The notes below the pieces were generated by a model that worked only from the letters and a program-made list of their open reading frames with translations, made no database searches and was not told the DNA's origin. Below are positions 31,901-41,016 of a DNA stretch of 64,000 bases, piece by piece; position 1 is the stretch's first letter, and each line of letters begins with the position of its first letter. The position numbers and the translations under genes are program-made. Source of the stretch: an uncultured Bacteroidales bacterium (GTDB taxonomy: Bacteria > Bacteroidota > Bacteroidia > Bacteroidales > P3); assembly GCA_947165255.1 (NCBI GenBank), contig CAMUZR010000010.1, positions 27,984-91,983 on the forward strand. Direction: 5' to 3'.

Positions 31901-33802
31901 AGCCGTTATAATGAGCAGCTTTTCCTTGATCTTGGTATTGCTATAGCTATCAGTAATCCTATTGCTGTTGCTACTCCCCTTCAGATATCCACTCAGTCCA
32001 ATGAGAACTATGCTTCCCGTTACTATGGAGGCCTTGTTTATGAAGGCGCTTTACTGAGTTCTTCGATGGAATATGCCGACAGAAGCACTCCTTGGCTTAC
32101 CGGACTTCCTGACGATGATAGTTACCAACTTCAAAACTGGATTCGTTCTGGTACTCAATTCGCAGCGAATACCCATAAGACCTTCACTTCTACTCCTGGT
32201 GATATTATTCTTTCCGAACCTTACCTGGATGAAGACTATTTCAAGAGTTTCTCTGATCAACCTGGTAACAATGCTGTTCCTGCCAGTGTTGGTGTCGATA
32301 GATTCCAGTCTTTTGAAAGTGTTGTCGGTGGTATTTGGGCACCTTATGGATTGGTTTCCACTTTGAATTTCCATCCTGCTTTCTGCTATCGTTATTATAT
32401 TGCGTCCGATGAGATTCTCGACAGCGTTCGTTCACATGTGGCCACTGGTGCTAGCAACTATACCCGTAATGCGATCACTCGTAAAACTATGGATAATTTC
32501 TATAACAAGTCTTTGAACTTTAACGATCTTTCCAAGTTGCCTAGCGTTAGAGTGGTCTTTACCGCAGATACTTCAAAATGGACTCGTTGCCCTGTCCTCG
32601 AGATGTGCGATGATTATACTCAGTCTGAGGGTAATGCCCGTCGTTTCCAGATGCGTAAACATGCTTCTGTCGATAAACTTGGTCGCACTTGCGCTGACCT
32701 TGGTTTGACTTCAGATGAGAATGATATGAGCAACCCTGCTTACATTAACGCTACAGGTATGGGTTGGTTCCCAGGTTATGCTATCAATACGGCTACAGGC
32801 GAACGCCTGAACATTATGTTCGGTGAAGATTCCCGATACATTCAGTATAATGGTGCCGACATGCTTTGGAACCCCACTGCTCCTGAAGATTTGATGGATG
32901 GTACTCAGAATTATGTGATGGGAGGTCGTCATTATATCTATATCATGAATGCTACCGACCAATTGTTCTATGATTTAATCAATGGTTCTTCGTCCACTCT
33001 CACCAGTTACAAGACTCCTTCTTATGATGCTGGTCGATGGGCAGTGAAGATGCTTAGCTCTCTCGATCGTATGATGAGTTTCGTACCTTCTAATGAAACT
33101 GATCGTAATCGTCTGAACCACGGTATTCTTGATGGTGAAAGTACCACACTTATTCCTCAGCGTGACTCTGTTGCTTTCTTCTTCTCTTCAGTGGCTTGGG
33201 TTAACATGCCCTTTGTTAATAGTCGCTTCTCTTTCAAGAATCCCATTGACATTCCTTGTGATGTCACCATCGACATTGATGTAAATACTCCCTATGGTAG
33301 ATACATGTCTCATAATGCATCTCCTGTCAGACTATTTACTGACGAGAATGGTGATAACGTTACGGCTCGGAATGACAACTACCCAATGTATCAGTTTGAA
33401 ATGGGTAACGACATTGCTACTCTTACTGGTGTGGCTTCTCAGCCTACTGCGAGAAAGACCTATCAGGATTCGATCCTCAGCCTTATCGGTGTGGTTCCTA
33501 ACCCCTACTATAGTTATTCCACATACGAAACCACTAGCCAGTTAGAGACGAAGGTTCGTTTCGTCAATGTTCCTACCGGATCCACTGTTTCTATCTATAC
33601 AGTTGACGGAACCTTGGTCCGTCGTCTTGGTCCTACCTCTGGTACTGCCACCACTTTAGACTGGGATCTTCATAACCACAATGGTATTCCTATCGCAGGC
33701 GGTGTATACCTGATTCACTTTAAAGTTCCTGGAATTGGTGAACGTGTTGTCAAGTGGTTTGGCACTATGCGTCCTGTTGACCTGAACTCGTTCGTATTCT
33801 GA
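28997..33802 (+). CDS. Large secreted protein with FlgD-like/T9SS-type C-terminal domain
   Basis: 1601 aa; signal peptide; LNVNNVRALINGYGNMWYDG...AALWIGGTD; C-term GVVPNPYYSYSTYETTSQLETKVRFVNVPTGSTVSIYTVDGTLVRRLG...GIPIAGGVYLIHFKVPGIGERVVKWFG. Confidence 0.75.
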   Translation: MKNIFSKLVLAAFLFSALTGTAFAEDCKTCKKSGVKRAAVQAKAAVCKRAQSTAELNVNNVRALINGYGNMWYDGSVAQYHLPKNSNTCPLFCAALWIGGTDVNEQLRIAALRFGSEGDDYWPGPLDITTASVDLPVCNEFDHHWIITKAEVQAFMSMFSYDENGATPNETFSADAVSATIKNWPASGTQVGQSPYLAPFYDANHDGVYKWEDGDYPYYDFNNDLCPRTLKAQWGRDYTSHVSTTMETEHGIVTGGLLSDQVLKGDQTIWWVFNDMGNVHTETNGQPIGMEIRAQAFAFSTNDEINNMTFYTYEIINRSTYELKDTYFSQWVDADLGYAHDDFVGCDVKRGLGYCYNGDEADGPGSGSYSGIPPAVGIDFFQGPYMDPDGKDNPKVDISKMRAYYPNQLKNYLLEDGTYDTISLTDDADLYYEHAWYFTPGDVIGNCAINGVNFGNNIVDDERFGMRRFVYYNNSNDNISGEPSKASDYYYYLRGFWKNGSRMKYGGNGISTGTTDFDCDFMFPGNSDLYFWGTNGNAVEPWSEVTAGNTPADRRFMQSAGPFTLKPGALNYITVGIPFAQASSGNAWSSVELLREIDDVCQALFENCFKVLDGPDAPTLVVQEMNNELILYIKYDNPSSNNYGENYSEIDPAIVRSYTDANGNSVTYSDDDRSYKFEGYQIYQLKTKDVSVADLNDVTKAQLVAQCDIENYYDEEETLPISTLVNYTQNSATGLMTPSIMVQGANAGIKHVFRITNDAFATGTNTALVNNKEYYYIAIAYAQNRFKEYSQTEAAFLDGQKEPYLAGRKDEFGRTITAVTAIPHDPSSENGGTVVNSEFGMCPNITRIEGYGNGGSILRLTQSSIEELMGKPGEPGKPAGKFRADGNGMLANPCQIQNPEYEENAGPVNVRIIDPLSVKPGKFIIAFDHSDDINNSGWTLYKSPEDPTYETNPYIYDTVRSVKSDFVLSRYNEQLFLDLGIAIAISNPIAVATPLQISTQSNENYASRYYGGLVYEGALLSSSMEYADRSTPWLTGLPDDDSYQLQNWIRSGTQFAANTHKTFTSTPGDIILSEPYLDEDYFKSFSDQPGNNAVPASVGVDRFQSFESVVGGIWAPYGLVSTLNFHPAFCYRYYIASDEILDSVRSHVATGASNYTRNAITRKTMDNFYNKSLNFNDLSKLPSVRVVFTADTSKWTRCPVLEMCDDYTQSEGNARRFQMRKHASVDKLGRTCADLGLTSDENDMSNPAYINATGMGWFPGYAINTATGERLNIMFGEDSRYIQYNGADMLWNPTAPEDLMDGTQNYVMGGRHYIYIMNATDQLFYDLINGSSSTLTSYKTPSYDAGRWAVKMLSSLDRMMSFVPSNETDRNRLNHGILDGESTTLIPQRDSVAFFFSSVAWVNMPFVNSRFSFKNPIDIPCDVTIDIDVNTPYGRYMSHNASPVRLFTDENGDNVTARNDNYPMYQFEMGNDIATLTGVASQPTARKTYQDSILSLIGVVPNPYYSYSTYETTSQLETKVRFVNVPTGSTVSIYTVDGTLVRRLGPTSGTATTLDWDLHNHNGIPIAGGVYLIHFKVPGIGERVVKWFGTMRPVDLNSFVF

Positions 33803-33824
33803 TGTGATTTGTTAATCTTAAAAA

Positions 33825-34910
33825 ATGTCTGAAATGAAAAACATATTTAGAATATTTGCTGTATTAGCTGTCACGGTACTGTTGTCTGCCGAGCCTGTTT
33901 GGGCAGGTAACGACAACCGTAGAGGTACAGCTGGTGCCACTGAGTTGTTAATCAACCCTTGGGCTCGCAGTTCTGGATGGGGCAATGTTAGTGTGGCTAA
34001 CGCTCGCGGCCTTGACGCTTTCTATTCTAACATCGCTGGTCTTTGCTTTATCCCCAAAATGGAGGTGTCTTACTCCAATACCATGCTTTTCGGTGGTAAG
34101 AGCGGACTCAATAGTGGTGCGGGTGTCAATGCTTTCGGTCTCGGTTTGCGCCTTTTCGACAATGGTGTTCTTGGTTTAAGTCTTATGACCATGAACTTTG
34201 GTGATATCGATGTGCGTACTGTTGAAAGTCCCGAACCTATCAACGGCACTTTTTCCCCTACCCTTATGAATATCAACGTGGCCTATGCACATTCTTTCAC
34301 TTTGTCAATTCATGGTGGTGTCAACCTTAAGATTATCAGCGAGTCGACCAACAACGTCTCTGGTAGTGCTTTCGCAGTTGATGCTGGTATTCAGTATGTC
34401 ACAGGAGCTGATGATGAGTTGAAATTCGGTATTAGTTTGAAGAACTGGGGTCCTGCTTATAGTTTTGGCGGCACTGGGATGTCCTTTACTTTCGTCAATG
34501 ATGCCGAAAATGACATGACTGCTGAGTATCGTTCTGGAGAGATGGAGCTTCCCACCTGTCTAAACATCGGTATTTCTTATGACTTCCTTTTCGAACTGTG
34601 GAAGCAGAGAATTACCCTTGCTGGTGCATTCACATCTAATGCTTTCCTTAAAGATAATATCGCCTTAGGTATTGAATACGGTTTGTTGGATATCATCAAC
34701 CTTCGTTGTGGTTATATCTATCAGACTGATATTTTCAGTGATGTGAACCGTACCACGGCCAACCAAGGACTTTGCGCTGGTGCATCTGTCAACATCCCTC
34801 TCCACAAGAAAGATGCTGAAAGTAATGCTGGTCTCACTATCGATTACTCATATCGTTCATCTTATAATTTAAAAGGTTCACATTCTATCGGAGCTACTTT
34901 TAGATTCTAG
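33825..34910 (+). CDS. PorV/PorQ-like outer membrane protein
   Basis: GTAGATELLINPWARSSGWGNVSVANARGLDAFYSNIAGLCFI...; barrel-like, terminal F (SIGATFRF). Confidence 0.75.
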   Translation: MSEMKNIFRIFAVLAVTVLLSAEPVWAGNDNRRGTAGATELLINPWARSSGWGNVSVANARGLDAFYSNIAGLCFIPKMEVSYSNTMLFGGKSGLNSGAGVNAFGLGLRLFDNGVLGLSLMTMNFGDIDVRTVESPEPINGTFSPTLMNINVAYAHSFTLSIHGGVNLKIISESTNNVSGSAFAVDAGIQYVTGADDELKFGISLKNWGPAYSFGGTGMSFTFVNDAENDMTAEYRSGEMELPTCLNIGISYDFLFELWKQRITLAGAFTSNAFLKDNIALGIEYGLLDIINLRCGYIYQTDIFSDVNRTTANQGLCAGASVNIPLHKKDAESNAGLTIDYSYRSSYNLKGSHSIGATFRF

Positions 34911-34931
34911 ACGACAAAAAAATATGAAAAG

Positions 34932-34969
34932 ATTAGGAAAGGCTTTTTAGGAGCCTTTCCTAATTTTTG
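34932..34969 (+). terminator. Rho-independent terminator
   Basis: ATTAGGAAAGGCT / AGCCTTTCCTAAT 13-bp perfect stem then T-run. Confidence 0.9.
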
Positions 34970-35000
34970 AATACTATTTAATTCAATTTATTATCTAATT

Positions 35001-35474
35001 ATGGCAGAAATAAAATATTATAGTGAAGAAGGTCTTCAAAAGCTCAAAGATGAACTTCATCATCTGATATCTGTGGAAAGGCCTGCAGCTGCCGCAGCTA
35101 TAGCCGAAGCCCGCGATAAAGGCGATTTGTCAGAAAATGCCGAATATGACGCAGCAAAAGAGGCTCAGGGTCATCTCGAGGCCAGAATTTCTAAATTACA
35201 AGATTTGGTCGCGAATGCTCGTCTTTTGGACGAGTCGAAAATCGATATTTCCAAAGTGCTTCTACTTTCCAAAATTTCCATTCGGAATATCAAGAATAAT
35301 ATGAAACAAACTTACACAATTGTTCCTGAAAGTGAAGCCAACTTAAAAGAGGCAAAAATCTCCGTCACTTCCCCCTTCGCACAGGCATTTCTTGGCAAAC
35401 GTGCAGGGGATAAAGTTGACGTCGTCGTACCGGCAGGAAAGATGCAATTTGAAATCCTTTCGGTCGAACGATAA
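35001..35474 (+). CDS. greA: Transcription elongation factor GreA
   Basis: YYSEEGLQKLKDELHHL...AAAIAEARDKGDLSENAEYDAAKEAQ...ISVTSPFAQAFLGKRAGDKVDVVVPAG. Confidence 0.96.
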   Translation: MAEIKYYSEEGLQKLKDELHHLISVERPAAAAAIAEARDKGDLSENAEYDAAKEAQGHLEARISKLQDLVANARLLDESKIDISKVLLLSKISIRNIKNNMKQTYTIVPESEANLKEAKISVTSPFAQAFLGKRAGDKVDVVVPAGKMQFEILSVER

Positions 35475-35489
35475 AATATCTTTTAATAT

Positions 35490-35524
35490 GATAGAGACCT
35501 CGTATTATGGGGTCTCTATCTTTT
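35490..35524 (+). terminator. Rho-independent terminator after greA
   Basis: GATAGAGACC / GGTCTCTATC stem then TTTT. Confidence 0.75.
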
Positions 35525-35531
35525 ATTGTAG

Positions 35532-35963
35532 ATGCTGGATTTTCTTCAGGCTTATGGCGTATGGGGCCTTTTCCTAGGTTCTTTCCTTGCAGCCACTGTT
35601 GTGCCCCTTTATTCTGATGCTCTTTATCTTGGTGTGCTTTATGCAGGGTGCAATCCCATTTCTTGCCTGATTGCAGCCACACTAGGAAATTGGCTTGGCG
35701 GTTTAACATCATATGGCATTGGCTGGGTTGGTCGTTGGGAATGGATTGAACGTTGGTTTCACGTAAAACGCGAGAAGTTAGAACGGCAGCGTAGTCGAAT
35801 AGACCGTTGGGGCATTTGGCTTGCCTTTTTTACCTGGCTTCCTTTTGTTGGCGATTTGTTTGCTATTGCATTGGGCTTTTATCGTATTTCACCTATTAAG
35901 TGTGCCCTTTTAATGCTGCTTGGAAAATTCTTACGTTTTCTTGGCTGGACTTTCCTTTTCTAG
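35532..35963 (+). CDS. DedA/VTT-domain (YqaA-like) membrane protein
   Basis: 143 aa; GLFLGSFLAATVVPLYSDALYLG...ATLGNWLGGLTSYGIGWVGR...FTWLPFVGDLFAIALGFYR. Confidence 0.85.
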   Translation: MLDFLQAYGVWGLFLGSFLAATVVPLYSDALYLGVLYAGCNPISCLIAATLGNWLGGLTSYGIGWVGRWEWIERWFHVKREKLERQRSRIDRWGIWLAFFTWLPFVGDLFAIALGFYRISPIKCALLMLLGKFLRFLGWTFLF

Positions 35964-36053
35964 CCCTTTCTTAATTCACTAATGTCTATTCTTTCCTTTT
36001 GGCGCTTCCTTATACTGCCCATTTGTTATCCTATCTTAATCGGGTACAATAAA

Positions 36054-36100
36054 AAACCACCTCACTCTTTTCTGTTTTCGCGGAGTGAGATGGTTTCTTT
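36054..36100. terminator. Bidirectional terminator between convergent genes
   Basis: AAACCACCTCACTC / GAGTGAGATGGTTT stem (one mismatch) flanked by A and T runs. Confidence 0.75.
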
Positions 36101-36112
36101 TTTCCACTTTTA

Positions 36113-36505
36113 TTATTCGAAAGCAGCAGCCAAGTCGGCGGCCAGTTTATTAAATTCTTCCTCTGTTAGTTTTACGTGATGGTGAAAATCCATATCCCCT
36201 TCGGACTGGAGTGGAATTAGGTGAATGTGGGCGTGAGGTACTTCCAGCCCAAGAACAGCCATTCCTACTTTCTTACAGGGACATACTTTCTTTATACATT
36301 TTGCCACACGACGTGCAAATAGAGCCAATTCATCATAGCTTCGTTCGTCCAAGTCAAATATGTAGTCAACCTCCTTTTTGAGGATGCAAAGTACATGCCC
36401 TTTTGTTACAGGGTTTATGTCCAGGAATGCAAAGCAATTCTCGGTCTCTGCTACTTTGTAGCATGGAATTTCACCAGCTACGATTTTAGAAAAAATAGAA
36501 GCCAT
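36113..36505 (-). CDS. HIT family protein
   Basis: MASIFSKIVAGEIPCYKVAETENCFAFLDINPVTKGHVLCI...VPHAHIHLIPL. Confidence 0.95.
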   Translation of the reverse strand: MASIFSKIVAGEIPCYKVAETENCFAFLDINPVTKGHVLCILKKEVDYIFDLDERSYDELALFARRVAKCIKKVCPCKKVGMAVLGLEVPHAHIHLIPLQSEGDMDFHHHVKLTEEEFNKLAADLAAAFE

Positions 36506-36516
36506 ATTGTTATGTT

Positions 36517-37689
36517 TTAATTATTATAAACGAATGTTCCCATTTCAGTGGTAACAGTAACCTTGCGGCCTTGATTTTCTTCGACATGGCCGATGATTTT
36601 TGCGTCAACGTTAAAACTCTTAGATATACCTATTATTCCTTCTGCCGTCTTTTCGTCTGTGTATATTTCCATCCGGTGGCCCATATTGAATACCTTATAC
36701 ATTTCTTGCCATTCAGTTCCACTTTCTTCGTGAATCATTTTGAAAAGTGGAGGAACAGGGAAGAGGTTATCCTTCACTACATGCAAATTGTCTATAAAGT
36801 GCAACACCTTTGTTTGGGCGCCCCCGCTGCAGTGTATCATTCCGTTTATGCAAGGACGGTATTGGTCTAAAATGCGTCGAATGATAGGAGCATAGGTTCG
36901 GGTAGGGGAAAGCACCATCTTGCCGGCGTCCACACCTTGCACTTCCGTTGGATCTGTCATCCGGCGGCTGCCAGTATACACAACCTCAGCGGGCAAATTG
37001 TTATCAAAACTCATGGGGAAATTTTCAGCATAGTATTTCGAAAAAACATCATGACGTGCAGATGTGAGTCCGTTGCTTCCCATTCCTCCGTTGTACTCGG
37101 TCTCATATGTGGCCTGCCCAAATGAAGCTAGCCCTACGACTACATTACCGGCATGTATATTTGCATTATCCACTACGTCTGAACGTTTCATCCTTGCCGT
37201 CACGGTCGAATCTACAATGATAGTACGTACCAAATCTCCTACGTCAGCAGTCTCGCCTCCAGTAAGATATATACCTATACCCAGTTCTCTCATCTGTTGG
37301 AGAAACTCTTCTGTGCCGTTGATTACGGCGCTTATTACCTCGCCTGGTACAAGGTTTTTATTGCGACCGATGGTGGAGGAAAGCAAGATGTTGTCCACTG
37401 CCCCTACACAAAGTAGGTCGTCAAGATTCATCACTACAGCATCAATAGCTATGCCTTTCCATACGCTTAAATCTCCAGTCTCTTTCCAGTAGAGGTATGC
37501 TAGTGAAGACTTTGTGCCAGCTCCGTCGGCATGCATAATGTTGCAATAGCTTTCATCTCCGCCCAAGTAGTCGGGGATGATTTTGCAAAAGGCTTTTGGA
37601 AATAAGCCCTTATCAATGTTCTTAATGGCGTTGTGCACATCCTCCTTCGAGGCCGAAACCCCTCGTAAATTATATTTTAAAGTATCCAT
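36517..37689 (-). CDS. purM: Phosphoribosylformylglycinamidine cyclo-ligase (AIR synthase)-like
   Basis: HADGAGTKSSLAYLYWKETGDLSVWKGIAIDAVVMNLDDLLCVGA...YLTGGETADVGDLV; PurM-type. Confidence 0.85.
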   Translation of the reverse strand: MDTLKYNLRGVSASKEDVHNAIKNIDKGLFPKAFCKIIPDYLGGDESYCNIMHADGAGTKSSLAYLYWKETGDLSVWKGIAIDAVVMNLDDLLCVGAVDNILLSSTIGRNKNLVPGEVISAVINGTEEFLQQMRELGIGIYLTGGETADVGDLVRTIIVDSTVTARMKRSDVVDNANIHAGNVVVGLASFGQATYETEYNGGMGSNGLTSARHDVFSKYYAENFPMSFDNNLPAEVVYTGSRRMTDPTEVQGVDAGKMVLSPTRTYAPIIRRILDQYRPCINGMIHCSGGAQTKVLHFIDNLHVVKDNLFPVPPLFKMIHEESGTEWQEMYKVFNMGHRMEIYTDEKTAEGIIGISKSFNVDAKIIGHVEENQGRKVTVTTEMGTFVYNN

Positions 37690-38008
37690 AAGTATATTTT
37701 GTTGTCTGCATAGACTGTCACATTTGACAAAATTGGCTCAAATATTGTTTCAAAATGAATAATTTTCAGCATAATGCCCTTTGTAGTACCGAAAGTAGCT
37801 CTCTTCATTAAGATTTTGCAAATATACAACTTTTTTTTTATATACCTGAAAAAAAGAGTTTTACTTTTTGTAAAGATATTCCGAACTTTCCTAACGAGTG
37901 TTAAATTCGTAATTTTTTTGAGAAAAGAGTTGCTGAATGGAAAAAAAGTTGTAATTTTGCAGCCGAATTCGAGAGATAAAAAGAACGAAAAATAACACAT
38001 AAACAATT

Positions 38009-38278
38009 ATGTATCTGACAAAAGAAAAGAAAGAAGAAATATTCGCTGAGTATGGCAAGAACGCTCAGGATACTGGTTCTATCGAGGCTCAGATTGCCCT
38101 TTTCACCTATAGAATTCAGCACCTCACTGAGCTCATGAAGAAGAACAAGAAGGACCAAGTGAGTGAGCGCGCATTGGTGGCCATGGTTGGCAAGCGTCGT
38201 CGCCTGTTGGACTACCTCAAGGAGGTTGATATCGAGCGTTATCGTGCCATCATCAAGAAACTCAACTTAAGGAAGTAA
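38009..38278 (+). CDS. rpsO: 30S ribosomal protein S15
   Basis: DTGSIEAQIALFTYRIQHLTELMKKNKKDQVSERALVAMVGKRRRLLDYLKEVDIERYRAIIKKLNLRK. Confidence 0.97.
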   Translation: MYLTKEKKEEIFAEYGKNAQDTGSIEAQIALFTYRIQHLTELMKKNKKDQVSERALVAMVGKRRRLLDYLKEVDIERYRAIIKKLNLRK

Positions 38279-38308
38279 TAGTTTTTCATATTTATTTGGT
38301 TATGGTTG

Positions 38309-38339
38309 GCCTCCCTGGGTTCTCTAGGGAGGCTTTTTT
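38309..38339 (+). terminator. Rho-independent terminator after rpsO
   Basis: GCCTCCCT / AGGGAGGC then TTTTTT. Confidence 0.85.
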
Positions 38340-38464
38340 GAAAAAACTAACGATTTTGAACTTAACATAGTCGGGCACATCGAAGGCCTCTGGGCTGTGC
38401 AAGACATGATGCGCGTCGCACGGTGTGTCGCGTAGCGGAACAAAAGAAATAATAAAGGTACAAA

Positions 38465-40717
38465 ATGAACATTATCACAAAAAGATTCGATCTCGGCGAC
38501 GGCCGCACGATCGAAATTGAAACTGGCAAACTTGCCAAGCAGGCCGATGGCGCTGCTGTGGTGCGTATGAACGACACGATGCTCTTGGCCACTGTCTGCT
38601 CTAAGCGTGAGGTGGGCGAAAATGTCGATTTCATGCCCCTTACTGTCGATTATCAGGAAAAATATGCTGCCATGGGTCGTTTCCCAGGCGGTTTCTTCAA
38701 ACGTGAGGCCCGCCCTTCCGAGCATGAAATACTCATTGCCCGACTGGTCGACCGTGCTCTCCGTCCCCTATTCCCCGACAATTTCCATGCCGAAGTGCAG
38801 GTGCAGATAACCCTCATCTCCGGCGACAAAGAGACCATGCCCGACCAGTTAGCCGCTCTTGCTGCCGCTTCCGCGTTGGCCGTTTCCGACATTCCCTTCA
38901 ATGGCCCTGTATCCGAGGTTCGTGTCTCATATCTCGATGGACAATATGTCATCAACACCCCCATGCAGGACATCGAGCGTGCCGACCTCGACCTTATCGT
39001 TGCTGCTACTGAGGAAAACATCATGATGGTCGAAGGCGAAATGAAGGAAGTCAGCGAGGAAGTCATGCTCAACGCCCTCAAAGCTGCCCACGAGGCCATT
39101 AAGATTCAGTGCCGTGCCATCGCCGAACTCACCGTTGAGGCTGGCAAGACCGAAAAGCGCGAATATTGCCACGAAGTCAACGACGAAGAGCTCCGCCAGC
39201 GCCTGCACGATGCCGTTTACCAGAAATGTTACGACTTCTCAAAGCAAGGCATCGCCAACAAGCACCAGCGCGAAGAAGGTTTCGAGGCCATCAAGCAGGA
39301 ATTCATTGATGCCAATTACACCGAAGAGACCCTTACCGACGAAATCAAGTTCATGATAGACCGCTATTATCATGATACCGAGCGCGAAGCCATGCGCGAT
39401 ATGGTTCTTGCCGAGCGTACCCGTCTCGACGGCCGTCAACTCGACGAGATTCGTCCCCTCTGGAGCGAGGTCAGCTATCTGCCCTCTGCCCATGGTAGTG
39501 CCATCTTCACCCGTGGTGAAACACAGTCTCTGAGCACAGTTACCCTGGGCACCAAGCTCGACGAACAAATAATCGACGGAGCCGTCATCGAAGGCACCCG
39601 CCGTTTCCTCCTCCACTATAATTTCCCCGGTTTCGCCACAGGTGAGGTCAAAGGCAACCGTGGCCTCAGCCGCCGCGAGGTTGGCCACGGCCATCTGGCT
39701 TGGCGTGCCCTCAAGGAAGTCCTCCCCTCCGAGTCCGAATGCCCCTATACTATCCGCGTCGTATCCGATATTCTCGAATCCAACGGTTCCAGCTCCATGG
39801 CCACTGTTTGCGCCGGCTGCCTGGCACTGATGGATGCGGGTGTCAAGATTCGTAAACCGGTTGCTGGTATCGCCATGGGTCTTATCAGCAAGGGCGACAA
39901 ATGGGCTGTCCTGAGCGACATCCTCGGCGACGAAGACCATCTTGGCGACATGGATTTCAAGGTCTGCGGCACCCGCGACGGTATCACCGCCTGCCAGATG
40001 GATATCAAGGTCGACGGCCTCAGCTACGACGTTCTGGCCAAGGCTCTGGAACAGGCTCGTCAGGGTCGACTCCATATCCTTGACCACATCCAAAGCACCA
40101 TTGCCGAGCCCCGCGAGGACTACAAACCCTTCGTCCCCCGCATCGTACAGATTCAAATTCCCAAGGACTTCATTGGCGCCGTTATCGGCAAGGGTGGCGA
40201 GGTCATTCAGAAGATTCAAAAAGAGACCAACTCCATCATCAATATCGAAGAGGTTGGCGAGATGGGCATTGTCGATGTCGCCTCTGTCGACAAAGACTCC
40301 ATCGATGCTGCCATCAAGTGGATTAAAGAAATCTGCACCGTTCCCGAAGTGGGACAGGTCTATGATGCCAAGGTCGTCAGTATCGTCGAATTTGGTGCCT
40401 TCCTTGAGTATCTCCCTGGCAAAGAGGGCCTGATGCACATCAGTGAATACGACTGGAAACGTACCGATACCCTCGAAGGCCTCATTCAGGTGGGTGACAC
40501 CATTAAGGTCAAGATTATCTCCATCGACGAGAAGAACAACCGACTCAAGCTTAGCCGCAAAGCCCTCCTTCCCAAACCCGAAGGCTATGTGGATGAGGAA
40601 ACCCCACGTGCCCCTCGTCGTGAGGGTGGTTCTAGTCGCAGTGCTGGTGGTCATCCCCGTCGTGAGGGCGGTGCCGACCGCCGTCGCAGCGATGGCGGTA
40701 CTGGACGTCGTCGTTAA
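38465..40717 (+). CDS. pnp: Polyribonucleotide nucleotidyltransferase
   Basis: Two RNase PH domains, KH ([32 protein letters not shown]) and S1 domains; Arg/Gly-rich tail. Confidence 0.97.
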   Translation: MNIITKRFDLGDGRTIEIETGKLAKQADGAAVVRMNDTMLLATVCSKREVGENVDFMPLTVDYQEKYAAMGRFPGGFFKREARPSEHEILIARLVDRALRPLFPDNFHAEVQVQITLISGDKETMPDQLAALAAASALAVSDIPFNGPVSEVRVSYLDGQYVINTPMQDIERADLDLIVAATEENIMMVEGEMKEVSEEVMLNALKAAHEAIKIQCRAIAELTVEAGKTEKREYCHEVNDEELRQRLHDAVYQKCYDFSKQGIANKHQREEGFEAIKQEFIDANYTEETLTDEIKFMIDRYYHDTEREAMRDMVLAERTRLDGRQLDEIRPLWSEVSYLPSAHGSAIFTRGETQSLSTVTLGTKLDEQIIDGAVIEGTRRFLLHYNFPGFATGEVKGNRGLSRREVGHGHLAWRALKEVLPSESECPYTIRVVSDILESNGSSSMATVCAGCLALMDAGVKIRKPVAGIAMGLISKGDKWAVLSDILGDEDHLGDMDFKVCGTRDGITACQMDIKVDGLSYDVLAKALEQARQGRLHILDHIQSTIAEPREDYKPFVPRIVQIQIPKDFIGAVIGKGGEVIQKIQKETNSIINIEEVGEMGIVDVASVDKDSIDAAIKWIKEICTVPEVGQVYDAKVVSIVEFGAFLEYLPGKEGLMHISEYDWKRTDTLEGLIQVGDTIKVKIISIDEKNNRLKLSRKALLPKPEGYVDEETPRAPRREGGSSRSAGGHPRREGGADRRRSDGGTGRRR

Positions 40718-40842
40718 ATAGTGTTTGAAACGTTAAAAAGACCCAAACTCTAAAAAAATCCATTTTTTGATACAATAAATAATCAAAAGTTAGGTTATTT
40801 ACAGGTGTCTGTCCTCCGAACAGGCTGTCAGGCACCTTCAAT

Positions 40843-40915
40843 GCGATAGTAGCTCAGTTGGCAGAGCGGCGGCTTCCCAAGCCGCAGGTCGCGGGTTCGA
40901 ACCCCGTCTATCGCT
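40843..40915 (+). tRNA. tRNA-Gly (CCC)
   Basis: GCGATAG acceptor/CTATCGC, D-arm GCTC..GAGC, anticodon arm GCGGC-TTCCCAA-GCCGC, T-arm GCGGG-TTCGAAC-CCCGT, discriminator T; 73 nt, folds by hand. Confidence 0.93.
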
Positions 40916-40918
40916 CAA
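40893..40918 (+). repeat. attL-like direct repeat (tRNA-Gly 3' end)
   Basis: GGGTTCGAACCCCGTCTATCGCTCAA, matched at 44440-44465 with one mismatch. Confidence 0.85.
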
Positions 40919-41016
40919 ACATTAAGTATTAATTAGTTGCGTTGAATTCTGTCGAAAAAGTGTGACAGATTCGTGCAATTCTTGGTGCTGGGTTCGCCCA
41001 AATCGCCAAGAAAAAA

